Origin: Lotus japonicus
Lineage: Eukaryota > Streptophyta > Magnoliopsida > Fabales > Fabaceae
Direction: 5' to 3'
Assembly: GCF_012489685.1 (NCBI RefSeq)
Contig: NC_080043.1
Location: 62,489,920-62,553,919, forward strand
DNA: 64,000 bases
Position 1 is the stretch's first letter, and each line of letters opens with the position of its first letter. This document shows, piece by piece, positions 21,831 to 41,878 of this stretch. A program made the position numbers and the translations under genes. Under the pieces are notes generated by a model that was not told where the DNA came from, made no database searches, and worked only from the letters and a program-made list of their open reading frames with translations.

Positions 21831-24800
21831 GCATTAAAAGCTCAAGTTAAACACATAAAATATATAATATTTACATTACTTCTTAGTTAAAATTAAGTAT
21901 TTTTTAAATTAAATAATTTGGGGATAAAATATCAAAAATTCGAGCATATAAATAAATAAGTGTTAAAAATGATATCTAAATAGACGTAAAAATAACACTT
22001 ATTATATACTTTTTCTGATGTCTTATATTTCCTGAAGTTTCAACGACGCAAATATATGAATCTTTCTGCAATACTTCTGCAGCACAATTGGGTATCCGGA
22101 TAACAGTTGCGTCCATAAGGTTTCATTGCTTTAAAGTCAAGATATTTCTTCAAATAGGACTCTAAATGTCTAATTATAATATAAAAACATTTACACACAA
22201 AAAATTAAACTGAAAGAAAACTAGTCTGTTGCAGCTAATGCAAGTGCCAACTTAACCAAACACTACAAGATAAATTATTATTGTGAAAATGTCCAAAGTG
22301 TAAAAGGATGGGAGATATTTTCAAACCACCTTGTGTGTCTCATTGCTTGTTGGCCGAACAAATTCAAAATAGACTTATGACAAACACATGAGGCCAATGA
22401 AAAAGGAGAAGAGAAAATTGCACATTTTATGAAGTAAACCGTCCACAAGTTAATGTGCATGTGTAGTGTGTAGCAGGCCGGCTAGGTACTCAATTTGCAT
22501 TTTGCTAAATTAGTTTGAATTATTAATTTCATAACATGGCTATCACCACCAGCCATTGTGTCTCTTTTTCTTTCTTTCATCAATCTCTCTTTGATTTTTC
22601 ACTCACCAATTAATAATGATTCAGGAAATTAACATAAATGATTGAAGGGGGCTATGTAAATGCCTAAAGAAAACAGGTAAATTAGGATCCTCAAGTATCA
22701 TATGATCTTCTCATATGAAACATTGACTTATCTCGCACTTTATAAATATTCAGTGAGTCTCACATATTTAATACTGTAGTATGAAGAGAGATAAAGACAA
22801 ATTTTAACATGTGAATTAATTAGGTGAGAATTCTCGGTCCCATGTAGCACATAAAAACCGCCAAAATTGTCGATCTCTTTTTAGGGTGAATATTATTGAA
22901 AGTGCCTAACACCAACTACCTCAATGTAAATTACCCGTTTTATTCACCTATTGAACTCGTCAATATGAGCATGACTTTTGCTTTCCCAGGACACTAGAAG
23001 CAACAAACCGTATCAGTGTAACATTAACACTGGGATACATTATGCCTTTCAAAAAAAAAACACTGGGATACATTATTGAAAGATGGAGACATGAAGTCTT
23101 AAATGAAGTCTGGAAACTAGGATCAAACTTATTAGTTATTACTATTGCCATGATAAATTCTCTAGTTAAAATATGTGCATAGGGTTGAAAATATGTCAGA
23201 CTGTTGGACCTAGTCTACATCTGATTTAAATCACACCAAATTAATAAATAAACAAGAGTTATGCTTTTTCAAAAACTTATTTAGTGAAAAAAAGTTAGCT
23301 AGGCTCACCCGCTCAGATCATTCAAAAAGTTTTGTACTTTATTTACAAAAAAAAAATTACATTTTTTAATATCTAGTTATATAATGATTTAAGGCTTAAT
23401 TCAAAATCCTTAGGAGCTGCTCTCTTGGGAAGACATTTGACTTTTACCACACCCAGATCGAACAAAATTGTCTCAATAGATGGTACTTATGGTTAAAATA
23501 AAAAATAATGATTTAAAGACATTAGTCTATTTAGAAATAAATTTATGACATATTTAAATACCTACAAATTATTGTATTAATTAGGCTATGAAACCCTAAA
23601 AAACTTAACATAATATAGCTTATTTTCATCCATGTAGCTTATAGTCTTGATAGTCTATTTACGGAAGGATTTTGTTTTAGTATAATTTAACTTGTTAGCG
23701 TATAATTAAGTTTGTTAGTCTTTTTATAAATAAGTTTGTTCGCAGATATAAAAATCTAATTACAAAACATGTATTTAAATGGACTATCAGGCCGTACCAA
23801 ACTTTCAAGAATGTGATGACAGGCTTGAAAAAAAACCTACAATAGATAACAGACTAGACTTAGGCATTATAATTTTTAATTGTTGTGCATTGATGAATCA
23901 CTCTAGAGAGTATATCTCGCATGGCAACCCTCCGGGTTTTAATTCCATTCACCTTTGGCAAAAAAAAAAGCAATATAATTTTTAGGTATGTTAGGCTTAT
24001 TAACGCAAAGTCTAGCTCAGTCAAGCCTATTCTCACCTCTATGCATGAAATGCTATTTTTAGTATCCACCGCTGAGGTGTTATACTAATCAGTAAACGAC
24101 TGATCATAAATATATCAAATTTTCACCGTAAAGATTGAACATTTGATCTCATAACTATATGATGGGGTGAGCAATTAACATTAACATGCCACACATAGTT
24201 GTTTGTGCACGCCATATGCTTGTTATAAATTAGTTCAACTAACAATAAAAGAAGAGGGTCGTGATTGGTTGATAACCTACATAAAGTTTTATTGTATTTT
24301 TATGGTATTGAGTACCAAAGAATAATATGGTTTTTTTTCTTCGATTAATCATATTCATTGAAATAGTTAAATTACAGGTTATTACTTTTTAGAGAAGAGA
24401 TTGTGTCATTTATTATCAACATCCATCATATGAGTGGTGAGAAGTTTAATTTTTTCTTAAACCATAGGAGTAGCATTTCAGTTTTGAGTTGTTATGAAAG
24501 AAGAGGACATGTGTTTAAAGTTCTTCATCTCTTGTCAATTAGTCAAGGTTAAAAGTGGTTTTAAATGACAAGGGTCTGAAATCAAAATAAGTAAATGAAT
24601 AATATCAATTGTCAAGTAGTTTTAAATGACAAGGGTCTGACATCAAAATAAGTAAATGAATAATGTCAATTGTCAACGTAGTTGCGTAGTAAGAATTTGA
24701 TTTTGCTGTTGTTGTTGCCCTAGATTCTTCTTTTAGCAATCATTTGGAAAAAAATGTTTCTTAATTAGGATTGATCTAGTGTTTTGAGTAGTTGTAAACG

Positions 24801-25289
24801 TCTTAAGTTCAAACACCACAACTCTAATTAAAGTGGAAAAAAATAACTAGTTCACCAACTAAATAGGGAAATCAATTATAATTGCTCCAGCAAAATATTT
24901 TATAGTTTTGAAAGAATTGACCCTTTCTAATTAGAGATTTTGTACATTGTGTTGTGTGTGTCAGTGCGGCATAGCCTAGTGATTAATAGATTCTTCTTAT
25001 AGATGACAGCCAAGTAGAAGTCTCTGGCAGAATGAACTTTTAGCAAACATAAAAAATATAAAATAAGGAATAATGATAAAAAATCCAGAATGTAATTCTT
25101 AAATGTGTTAGAAGTACTATGCTGTGTATGAAATTATAAATTATATGCGTGACATGATCAAGTTTCCTTCAGGCTAAGAGAATCTAGGTATTATTCTTAA
25201 ATAATACCATTGTTGAAAGCTCATTTTTATCTTAGAAACTGATTTTGAGCCTGTCTGTTTCTTTTCTTCTATACTTCAAGCACCTTGCA
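21831..25289. other. Intergenic region upstream of the GRAS gene
   Basis: AT-rich, with no convincing coding region. It includes tRNA-like SINE scraps (for example around 24765-24835, with a GTTCAAACACCAC box) and the duplication at 24558. The GRAS promoter should lie in its last ~1 kb, but no clear TATA box was assigned. Confidence 0.6.
24558..24679. repeat. 61-bp tandem duplication
   Basis: Two units, 24558-24618 and 24619-24679, each start GTTTTAAATGACAAGGGTCT and end near CAATTGTCAA. They differ at only a few bases. They lie ~600 bp upstream of the GRAS gene start. Confidence 0.85.
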
Positions 25290-26912
25290 ATGGAAGAATT
25301 TAACTGGTGGCTATCCTTATACATGAATGAAAATGTGAACCAAGACTTTGCCATCAGAAGGTTTTGCCCTGCAAGAATGGAGCTAGAGCAAGGAGAAGAA
25401 GAGTGCCAGGACCAAGAAGCATTTCTTGATCATGAGATTGAACTATGGTCTTCTTCTGATGCAACAACCACCACCACTCCTTGTTTACCTTCTTCAGAGA
25501 ATATTGATGACTTTGTTGATAGCTTCATTAACATGGATCAGTATGATTATGACAATGAAGATCATCACCAAGAGTCCACAGAGAACAAAAGTTTTGATCA
25601 TCACTTTGCTGAGGCTGATGCATACTCTATGGTGAATGAAGAAGTGGAGATCTATGGAGATGTTACAATCACCATGGAGGAGGAGGAAGAAATTGAAATG
25701 ACAGGCTCTTTTGGTGCAAGATCTGAACTTGTGCCTTGTGCAGAAGATGCAAATCTTGCCATGGATCAAGGATTAGACTTGGTTCACATGCTTTTGGCAT
25801 GTGCTGAAGCTGTTGGATGCAGAGACACACAGCAAGCAGAGTTTCTACTCAGCAGAATTTGGGCCTTGGCAAGTCCTTCAGGAGATTCATTGCAAAGAGT
25901 CTCTTACTGTTTTGCCACAGGATTGAAGTGCAGGTTATTACTTCTTCCTCAAAGTGCCATTGCAAATGGCACATTCACAAGATCCTCTATGAATGTCCCT
26001 TTGATCACTAGGGAGAATAAGTTGGAAGCTTTTCACCTCCTTTACCAAACAACACCTTACATTGCCTTTGGTTTCATGGCTGCAAATGAAGCTATCTTCC
26101 AAGCATCAAAAGGAAAAAGCTCCATACACATAGTTGACCTTGGAATGGAGCATACTCTTCAGTGGCCTTCACTGATAAGAGCCCTTGTTTCAAGGCCTGA
26201 GGGGCCTCCAAAGCTCAGGATCACTGGATTAATCAGAATTGAAGACAACAACCCAAAACTTCAAACTAGAATCAATGCACTTCTAGAGGAAGCAAGCTCA
26301 TTGGGAATGCCTCTTGAATTCCACATAATATCAGAGGATTTAACTCCATCTCTTCTTACTGTGGAGAAGCTGAACTTAAGAGATGGAGAAGCTTTATTTG
26401 TTAACGGCATCTTGCAGTTGCACAAACATATCAAGGAAAGTAGAGGCTATTTGAAGGAAATTCTCCAATCAATAAAGAAGCTAGGTCCAACAGCAATTAC
26501 AGTGGTGGAGCAAGATACAAACCACAATGGTCCTTTCTTCCTTGGGAGGTTTTTGGAGTCACTGCACTATTACTCGGCTATATTTGATTCTCTTGAGGCA
26601 AGCATGCCAAGGAATAGCCAACAGAGGGGGAAGATAGAGAGATTACACTTTGCAGAGGAGATTCTTAATATTATAGCTTATGAAGGTGCTGATAGAATGG
26701 AAAGACATGAAAGGGTAGACCAATGGAGAAGACAATTAGGCAGAGCAGGGTTTCAGGTAATGCCACTGAAGTGCACAAGCCAAGCTAGAATGATGCTTTC
26801 TGTTTATGACTGTGATGGATACACATTGTCCTGTGAAAAGGGTTGCCTTCTTCTAGGGTGGAAAGGAAGGCCAGTAATGATGGCTTCGGCATGGCAAGTA
26901 GCAAGTATTTGA
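25290..26912 (+). CDS. GRAS transcription regulator, RAD1-like
   Basis: Single-exon gene of 540 residues. Start chosen at ATG 25290 (MEEFNWWLSLYMNE), because the frame upstream has no earlier ATG. The acidic N-terminal 150 residues are variable. The GRAS domain follows. The leucine heptad region starts near 161 (LDLVHMLLACAEAVGC), and the VHIID-type motif is IHIVDLGMEHTLQWPSLI near 279-296. Next come PPKLRITGL, the PFYRE region with VVEQDTNHNGPFFLGRF near 405-420, and a C-terminal SAW motif (LLLGWKGRP, ASAW) near 520-535. There is no DELLA motif. GRAS proteins are nuclear regulators acting in complexes. The sequence best fits the group containing RAD1, needed for arbuscule development in legumes, but this is from memory and could be another SCL clade. 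Confidence 0.93.
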   Translation: MEEFNWWLSLYMNENVNQDFAIRRFCPARMELEQGEEECQDQEAFLDHEIELWSSSDATTTTTPCLPSSENIDDFVDSFINMDQYDYDNEDHHQESTENKSFDHHFAEADAYSMVNEEVEIYGDVTITMEEEEEIEMTGSFGARSELVPCAEDANLAMDQGLDLVHMLLACAEAVGCRDTQQAEFLLSRIWALASPSGDSLQRVSYCFATGLKCRLLLLPQSAIANGTFTRSSMNVPLITRENKLEAFHLLYQTTPYIAFGFMAANEAIFQASKGKSSIHIVDLGMEHTLQWPSLIRALVSRPEGPPKLRITGLIRIEDNNPKLQTRINALLEEASSLGMPLEFHIISEDLTPSLLTVEKLNLRDGEALFVNGILQLHKHIKESRGYLKEILQSIKKLGPTAITVVEQDTNHNGPFFLGRFLESLHYYSAIFDSLEASMPRNSQQRGKIERLHFAEEILNIIAYEGADRMERHERVDQWRRQLGRAGFQVMPLKCTSQARMMLSVYDCDGYTLSCEKGCLLLGWKGRPVMMASAWQVASI

Positions 26913-28098
26913 TATGCCCAGAGTTTTAAATTGTGATATTCAACCGCAATTGCAGCAGTAACATAACAAATTTTGGAGTCCGTGCATTGGCATCACAACC
27001 AAAGATGAGACTGCAGTGAGTGACTCGTATTTGTCCACAATTCTACGTGCAACTCAACCCTGGATCTGCCCTCTTAAAATTTTTGGAAGAAAGAGGGAGT
27101 AGAATGATCATGCACTTACTCATAGCCATAAATTGTTTCTTAATCAATAATATCAACCTGGTGATATGTATTTTCCCTTATTTAAGATACAAAAGTTTTG
27201 AAATATATTTTGTTAGATGTTTATGATTGAAACTCTTGTTCTTTAACATGTAATTCAGTCCTAACATTCTTATGTAATGTTAGAATATGAGAATAATTTA
27301 CAGCCTCAAGGAGGAAAAGATATAAGCAGTTTCCTAAGATCACTTTGAACTTGCTGCAGAAAATTAATCCATATTTGACACTCTAACTTCCTTTCTTCCT
27401 TGCAAAGGATAAGCGGGTCATCAATTTTCTTCATCATCCATGTTGGTAATTTGGTTGCTATTTTCTTTACCATCCATGAGTATACATGGTCATAGCTCCA
27501 GTCATCTGAATCAGAAGATGTTCCTTCATTGCCCTGTTTGTTGACCCAGATACAGAAGGTATTCCAACCACTATAATCTCACCCTCTATGAAGTTATGCC
27601 TGCTTTTTTTTTCCCTATGTAAAAATTATATTCATACATCGACTGCAAGTGATTAAAAATAAAAATACCAAACATCTCTCATAATACTTCAATAAAATAA
27701 GAAATGATTTGTCATTTTCTTACTAACAAAACTAGTTTCTTTCTTATCCAATCAGATTATCTACCTTATATCTAACAATTTTTGTTTCAGTGTTTTCAAA
27801 TTTGTTTATTTCCACAATCAGACTACAGACTACAGACTACCTTGGCTTCTAACGGTTTTAACAGTTCAGGCGACAAAATATTACAGTCAATCAGAAACTA
27901 AAAAGACAGTTTGGCACTTGCATTAAGCAATGGTTACAACTTTTTTGCATAGTGCAGCATTAGATTGTTGGTGTAAACAAAATAAAGAACTAACTAGAGG
28001 ATAGCATCGCCACTGGTATAATTAACTTCCCTGAGCACCATGAATTAAATGAATTAAATTTGACAGTTAGAATGCCAATGTATGTTAGTATCTCTAAC
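26913..28098. other. Intergenic region between convergent GRAS and kinase genes
   Basis: Holds the 3' UTRs of the two convergent genes. It is AT-rich, and a possible polyadenylation region for the GRAS gene lies around 27240-27320. No further coding sequence or RNA gene was seen. Confidence 0.6.
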
Positions 28099-35780
<7,682 letters not shown>

Positions 35781-35784
<4 letters not shown>

Positions 35785-35789
35785 GCCAT
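35781..35789 (-). promoter_or_regulatory. Minimal uORF overlapping the kinase start codon
   Basis: On the minus strand an upstream ATG-GCA-TGA ends inside the main ATG (the ATGA overlap). If the leader intron is spliced as proposed, the in-frame leader ATG at 36790 also reads into this same stop. Such overlaps commonly reduce or reinitiate translation. An effect here is inference. Confidence 0.55.
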
Positions 35790-36726
35790 GTCTTTTTCTT
35801 CACAAAAGAAGAATTCATTAAGAAACCAGGTCAAAAATAAGTTCTAGACTTTTTTGTAATAATGGCTTCAATACTATATGAAATGTGAAGAATCTGAAAT
35901 CCTTTAAACTCCCAACATAAGACCTACTGACTCTTTATCCCAAAACACAACTGTATAGCAACTGCTTTGTGAACATAGAGGAATTAAGGCAAGAAGATTG
36001 AGCAACAAATTGAAATAAAAATATATGGTCACAGCAGATGGAAAAAAAGAACAAATTAAACATCTGCATTCTGCAGCCAACTATAAATGCTAAGTTGCAT
36101 ACTGGGAGCCCAGATAACATTCAGTATTTATAATAATGCAATGCAATTAACAAAACATTATAAATAACTTAAATTTTTGAAAATGAATAATGAACTTGGG
36201 CAGTCGAAATACACTATTTGTTTGGTGAACAACTCCAGCTGCCTTTCCATGGCTAGATGACTGCTAGGTCTCTCTAGTGTGGGCCTAAAACTGTGTGTAA
36301 CATCTCATTGCTCACCTCACATTAATAAGATTCTCAAAGATCAGTGATAACTGATAAGACATCAGTGCAAAACAGAAGGTACTTTACCTAAGGAAAAATA
36401 TACTATAACCTATCTTCAATTGGGAAAAACTAGAATAACCATACATCACTCTCATATGCAAGCCCACAAGGGACAATTTTCTGAGTAAGTTTCAAAATAA
36501 ATTGCACACATTTAGTTTTCCAACTACAGTTAGGGAAACTTGTAGGTTTAGCATTCAATTCAGCCTATCTATAATCTACTGTTTATGTAATTAATTTCAT
36601 TGCCATTTTCCACATACCAGACAGAACATGATCAACAAAAGATTATCAACAACACAGGGCCATCTCCATACATTCAAAACCAAACAGCAAGAACAAACAA
36701 TGGAGCATGAAAATGAAACTAGGTAC

Positions 36727-36960
36727 CTGATGAAAAGGGTGAAAGCTCGTGTTTTTCATTGCTGAAAGTGGTGGAAGGTAACAACGCCATGGTTGAAGAA
36801 AAAGAACCAATTTTTGAAACGAAACAGAGGTTTCAGGGGAAAACTGAAAGAACCCATTTCGGCACAGTCTGAGTGATTCCCATTACGCTATCTTTTCAGA
36901 GTTTCAGCTTCTGCTTCGGCACATTTTCCCGGAAAATCGATGGCACTTTCTCTTTCTCTC
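36727..36960 (-). other. Probable 5'-UTR exon of the kinase gene with an upstream ATG
   Basis: A donor CAG|GTACC at 36727/36726 ends a plausible leader exon. The best acceptor is just before 35797 (GTGAAG|AAAAAG), giving an intron of ~930 bp. The leader has an ATG at 36790 (AACCATGGCG, good context) opening 21 codons before the donor. After splicing at 35797 it would read five further codons to the TGA at 35781, about 26 codons in total. The 5' boundary is approximate, and a CT-rich stretch follows upstream. Confidence 0.45.
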
Positions 36961-38299
36961 TCTAAACGAAATGGAAAATTCTCTCACTAGAAAATTCCTG
37001 TGTGGGCGCCGCTTCTGCTTTCTCACGCGGAATACATCACGTTCTGCTCTTTTTTATTTTTTTATATTTTACTCAAATGAGAAAGTGAGGATCAAGTTAC
37101 TTAAAGGGCCTTCTTGGTTTAAAACGTGTAGGAATCAAAGACCTGAAAAATACAAAATATTAAAATATTGAGTAAAGAATGGGAAAAGGAAATTAAAGAG
37201 AATGGATTATGGATATATGTTACTATCAGTTCAAATAATCACTTAGTCACCATCGTTCTTGTTGGTTCAAATGATTACACGACTATCTGTCAAACGCCAG
37301 TCGATCATGACAACTAAACATGAAACTTCCACTTTCTAACTAATTGGTTCAACATAAGGTTCATGGTTCTTTGAGAACCGAAGCTAACAAAAAATCGAAC
37401 CTTTTAGAACCGAACCGAACTTGAACCTAAATTTAAAAATCGGTTCACTAACCGAACCAAAATCTCAAAACTGGTTCAATAACCGAACCAAACCGATATA
37501 TCCACTTATTCACTATCTAACAGTTAACAGAACCGAATCTTTTAAAAAATGTGAACTCAATTAATATTAAGTTAGTTGATTCTGGAAAAAAACTGGTTCG
37601 GTTCACCATTTTACCGAACTAGTTAACCGAAACTTGAAACCGATTCAGTTCGGTTCAAAACATACTATATCGGTTCGGTTCAATTCCCTCAACCAAATTT
37701 TCAGTTCAGGTTCGGTTCAGTTCAAGCAAAGAACCGAACCATGAACAGTCCTAGTTGACATCTTAATGTCACCTACATGACATAGTAGCAAGCGGTTAAC
37801 CGTGTTTGTTGGAAATATGTAAATTCATTCTCATTACCATGGTGGATTCACATCAAATTAGTTCTCTAATAGAAATTTTGTTCTAAAGAAACTATGTTCT
37901 TTGGAGTATAATTTCCTAAATCTTAAGAAAAGATTGGAGGAATTGCCGATACATAATAAGGATTTATTTGCTTTCACGGCATCCGACCGACTTAGATCTA
38001 GATTTTTGTTGTCATAAATACACCATTCATCCTACATAGTAAATATAATTGAACAGTCAAAATAAGAGAAATATGGTTTCGAAGCATCAAAAGGCCGTTG
38101 AAGAACAAGTGTTTGGGCTATTGAAGGCTAGATTGATAATGGAGATTAAGTAATACTTTATGGTTAGAAAATCTAGTGTTTAGTGAACAAGTTCAATGAC
38201 AAATGACATATGTGCTATTTCGTATATGATGCTAAAAAATTCGCGCTGTTCTATTTTGTATTATATTATATAAATTTTATTATGATTTGAGTAATAACT
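36961..38299. other. Intergenic region between the kinase promoter and the tRNA
   Basis: Contains the kinase promoter on its left, the hAT-like MITE at ~37345-37760, and unassigned AT-rich sequence. No gene was seen. Confidence 0.55.
37345..37760. mobile_element. hAT-like MITE rich in AACCGAACC/GGTTCGGTT
   Basis: The left part is rich in AACCGAACC and the right part in GGTTCGGTT, so the halves are inverted. The ends carry GGTTCATGGTTCTTTG and CAAAGAACCGAACCATGAAC, which are imperfect inverses. The right end, CATGAACAGTCCTA, resembles known hAT-type MITE ends. The left terminus is eroded, so no TSD could be fixed. Confidence 0.6.
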
Positions 38300-38372
38300 G
38301 ATCGCGTGGCCTAATGGATAAGGCGCTCGCCTCCGGAGCGGGAGATTGTGGGTTCGAGTCCCATCGCGATCG
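38300..38372 (+). tRNA. tRNA-Arg (anticodon CCG)
   Basis: A complete 73-nt cloverleaf. The acceptor stem GATCGCG pairs with CGCGATC and the discriminator is G. The D stem is GCCT/AGGC, and the anticodon stem CTCGC/GCGGG has loop CTCCGGA (anticodon CCG). The T arm is GTGGG-TTCGAGT-CCCAT. There is no intron. A T6 run at 38375-38380 is the Pol III terminator, and internal A and B boxes are intact. It should be functional. Confidence 0.96.
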
Positions 38373-38374
38373 CA

Positions 38375-38380
38375 TTTTTT
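38375..38380 (+). terminator. RNA polymerase III T-run terminator
   Basis: TTTTTT begins three bases after the tRNA-Arg 3' end. Confidence 0.85.
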
Positions 38381-39640
38381 AATATTTTGTTTTTGCATTT
38401 CAAAAGCATTAATTAACTATTCCCAAATGTTATTGTTGACCAAGTGATGTCTTCACTGTACATATGCGGGTCCCAGTCACTTGCTTCTTAGTTCTTTCAA
38501 TTACCAAATAAAATTCAATAATAATATAGTGCCTACTTTTGAAATGTCACAATTTTTCTATATTCTCTATTGAAAATATGTTAAAAAAATGAAAAAATTG
38601 CACAACCTCCCATAAAATTTAATTGATCTCCCTTATATTTTGTAAAATGTATTGACCTATTCTTCTTCATATATCCTTTAGAATAAATAATAGAATGCAA
38701 TTGAGTATTATAATACAATAATGATAAAACTCAAGAGAGATTGATGTATTATTTTTAATAAAACAAAGTGAGTTATATATATCTATTAAATAATAGAAGG
38801 AGATAAGTATAAGGATGTAAATCCTTAGGGCCACATATATATTACATGTTATAATTTTAATGGAGAAGAAATAGCGGATAGGACAGCTGAAATTTTTTTC
38901 CATGTTCTAAGAGGTTTTACAAGTTTGTCAGGAGCTGGTTTTTTTTTTTAACTTTGAAGAAGAAACATTTTTTAAGGATAAAATACAAACTTACAGGCTA
39001 AGTCATCAGTAGATTACTTTGAATTAATGAATTTGGAAGTAATCAAGCAAAATTAATTTTGGGATTTAACTCAGCTATATTGACTAAAGAAATCAAATTA
39101 TTTTTATTCACAATCCATTGTATTTCTGTTTGATTTTAATTTAATTTGGTATATAACTTGAATTTTTTGTGTATACAGACTGTAATGCATTTAATCTTTA
39201 TATTCTATGAAATGATTTTTCTTTTGATGCTAAAATTTATTTTCCCCCTCCAATTTCATGTTTAAACCCATCTTGTGAATTATCTCTTTTGACTTGAATC
39301 AAATGTGAGTTGAAGAGGTTCTTTTGGACTTAAATGCTTTTATTCAGAATGATGTAAAAAGTGCATCTTGTGGAATATTCTAATTGTAATTGTAATGTTA
39401 CCTAAATTATATATTTACAACCGGGTGATACAAGGGAGCCACCTCAAACTAATCCAAACTAACCATCCATACATGTACTATATTACTTTCAAAAAAAAAA
39501 GTATTATATTACACCTTAATTTCTATAGAAAAATGATGCCTACTAACACTGTGTTATTTCACAAGAGTCTTGTTTTGAGTTCAATTTTGATGTAGTGTAC
39601 AATAAAGAAAAAAACAAAGAAAGAAGAAAGTGAATTTTAG
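38381..39640. other. AT-rich intergenic region upstream of the bHLH gene
   Basis: No coding region, RNA gene or clear repeat family was seen. The last few hundred bases should include the bHLH promoter. Confidence 0.55.
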
Positions 39641-39828
39641 AGAGAAAGGAAACCGCCGCAGAGTGACTAAATATCCATAACTGCCTTCAACCTCCCTCCC
39701 CGAAATAATCTCAACCCACAAACCAGAACCAGATCGTGAGTCACAACAATAAATTCACTAGTTTTTCTAGTTTTAGTGTCTTTTGCGCGCCTTACTCAGT
39801 ACTAGCAGTTTTAGCTTCTTCTTGCACT

Positions 39829-40005
39829 CTCTCTCTCTCTCTCTCTCTCAGGTATCTCTCTCTATCTATGCATGCTTCTAACATATTCTAGCAACATGTC
39901 TTTGTACTATATTAAATGTCATTAATTGTTTGTGTCTTATCTCTTATATGCATCAATTTTTGCTTATATATATACCACTCATGTAACTTCTTTTTCACGT
40001 TGCAG
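39829..40005 (+). promoter_or_regulatory. CT-repeat leader and 5'-UTR intron of the bHLH gene
   Basis: A (CT)n microsatellite lies at ~39828-39849. The donor CTCAG|GTATCT puts the intron start at 39852. The acceptor is TTGCAGCAG, a NAGNAG tandem acceptor with possible exon starts at 40006 or 40009, 25-28 bp before the ATG. CT-rich leaders and leader introns are common in plant genes. The splice itself is predicted from sequence only. Confidence 0.55.
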
Positions 40006-40033
40006 CAGGTTTACCTGATTTGATTTCACTACC

Positions 40034-41878
40034 ATGGCATTGAGCACTTACTTCAACTTGGACTTTCAGCAAACTCCTAGCTCTTTCCTTGAAGCAACAC
40101 CAACACTTAATTTACCACAACACCACCTCTTTGCTTATCCAGATGAAAATTTCTTCTTTCCAAATAGCACTTTTGTTGACCATGATGCAAGTTTCCTCTA
40201 CCCTGCAGATGATATCTACTACCCTCCTCTGTTTCAGTGCAATTCTTCTGCTTATGACCCCACCAATTGCAATATCTCACTCTCTGACAATGATATTGTA
40301 TTTCCATTCCTAACTCAAGATGATTACCAAAACCTCCTTCCATGTCCAAAGCGCCAAAAGTGCTTCTTCAATGACAATTATGGCCTTGTGCCAACCAATT
40401 TGTTTGATTCCTTGCAAGCAGAGGAACCGCCACTATCAGAAGCAGAGCTTTTCTATGCAATGGCGCCAGAGTTCCAAATTCAACAACTTCCACAGTGTGG
40501 TAATTTTGTGGCAAATAATGATGAGAATAAGAAGAGTAAGGAGAACGAGAAAATCATATCTGCTCAGAGCTTAGCAGCAAGAGAAAGAAGGAGGAAGATC
40601 AGTGACAAAACACAGGAGCTAGGGAAGATTGTTCCTGGTGGGACTAAGTTGAACACTGCTCAGATGCTGAATGCAGCTGGCAAATACATTCAGTATTTGC
40701 AGGCTCAAGTTCAGATGCTTCAACTTATGAACACACTCCAAGTAAGTTAATCCACTACCTAATTTCATGTCAATTTAACTGTTTCTTGCAATTTTCTTAC
40801 AATCATGATTCATGAGTGATCGTTCTTGTATGAAGACACTCAAGTTAGTTCATTGTTCAGTACTTTCATGTTAATTTAACAGTTTCTTGCATTTTTCTTA
40901 TAATCATGAGTGGTTGTTGATGTTAAGTTGCTGTTTTAATTATAATAGAGTTTTAGTAACTATATGATAATTTTATGCAATAGGATGGTTAACTGAATTA
41001 GCTTATTTTTCTGTAAAATCAATTTTACTTAAATAAGTTTTTCTCTAAAATTAATCTAAACTCAACTGTGGATTGATTTTCAAACAAACATGAACTGACT
41101 GACAGTGAGGATTAGAGTAGTTGCTATAGTTAAGAAAGCATAAAGAAACTGGGTTTTCAATAAATACCAAAAATAAAGAAAGAAATTGTTATTGCAGTGA
41201 AAATTAAGTTAGTTATGTGTAACTTATGAGTTATGACTCAATGTTTCATTGGATGTTCAGTTTCTTTGTTTTTTTGCTAATAATATGTTGTAGTTCCTAT
41301 TTAGTTCCTACTTTTTTAATTTATTATTGAACATATTACAAATTGTTAGAAAAATTTAGAATATGAACTTTTCTATGTGAGTGCTGAACAAAAATAAAAC
41401 TCCTATGTGAGTGGGGGAGAGAGAGAATGTGAGCCTAGGGAAAGAGAGATTTTAGAAAGCAGTTACTAGATTTTAGCAACACTTCCCAGAGACTTTAGGA
41501 ACAAGATTGTTTCTTTAGAAGAATATAACTGCCACGGATGGAATTTTCCACATGTTTTTTTTTTCATTAATTACTATAAAAATAAAGTTGGCATATTAAA
41601 TCAATGCTCAAGTTCAGTGCTTATTATATGTTGTTAATTTTGTTCAGGAAGAAGAGGAGGTAGCACTAGCACCTTCAATTGATGAAGATCTTCAGGCACT
41701 GTTTGTCTCACCCTTGATTCAAGAGAAGATGTACTTGGAGGAGAAGTGCTTTGTTCCAAAAGACTTTGTTACCACTTTAACAAATCTTGATAATCTTCAA
41801 TCAAGTCCTTCCATCCTTCAAGATCTTAATCAGTTGATTGGGACTTGTCACAATAAGAAGAAAGCAAAGCAAGAGTAA
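40034..41878 (+). CDS. bHLH transcription factor, bHLH52/53-like
   Basis: Two exons, 40034-40741 and 41648-41878 (donor CAA|GTAAGT, acceptor TTCAG|GAA), encode 312 residues. Start context ACCATGGC is strong. The N-terminal ~170 residues are low-complexity and acidic/aromatic. The bHLH domain is at ~182-232. Its basic region is SAQSLAARERRRKISDKTQE, which keeps the E-R-RR residues of E-box binders but has Ala where many have His. It is followed by the helix-loop-helix ending NAAGKYIQYLQAQVQMLQL. The C-terminal tail of ~76 residues is in exon 2. This layout matches Arabidopsis bHLH52/bHLH53. Nuclear DNA-binding is expected, but the biological role is not known to me. Confidence 0.93.

Noticed and set aside
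24960..25035. Possible SINE A box (GGCATAGCCTAGTGATTAATA)
   Set aside because: No B box at the right distance and no TSD seen.
25494..25769. Antisense 91-codon frame in the GRAS gene
   Set aside because: Shadow of the acidic N-terminal coding region.
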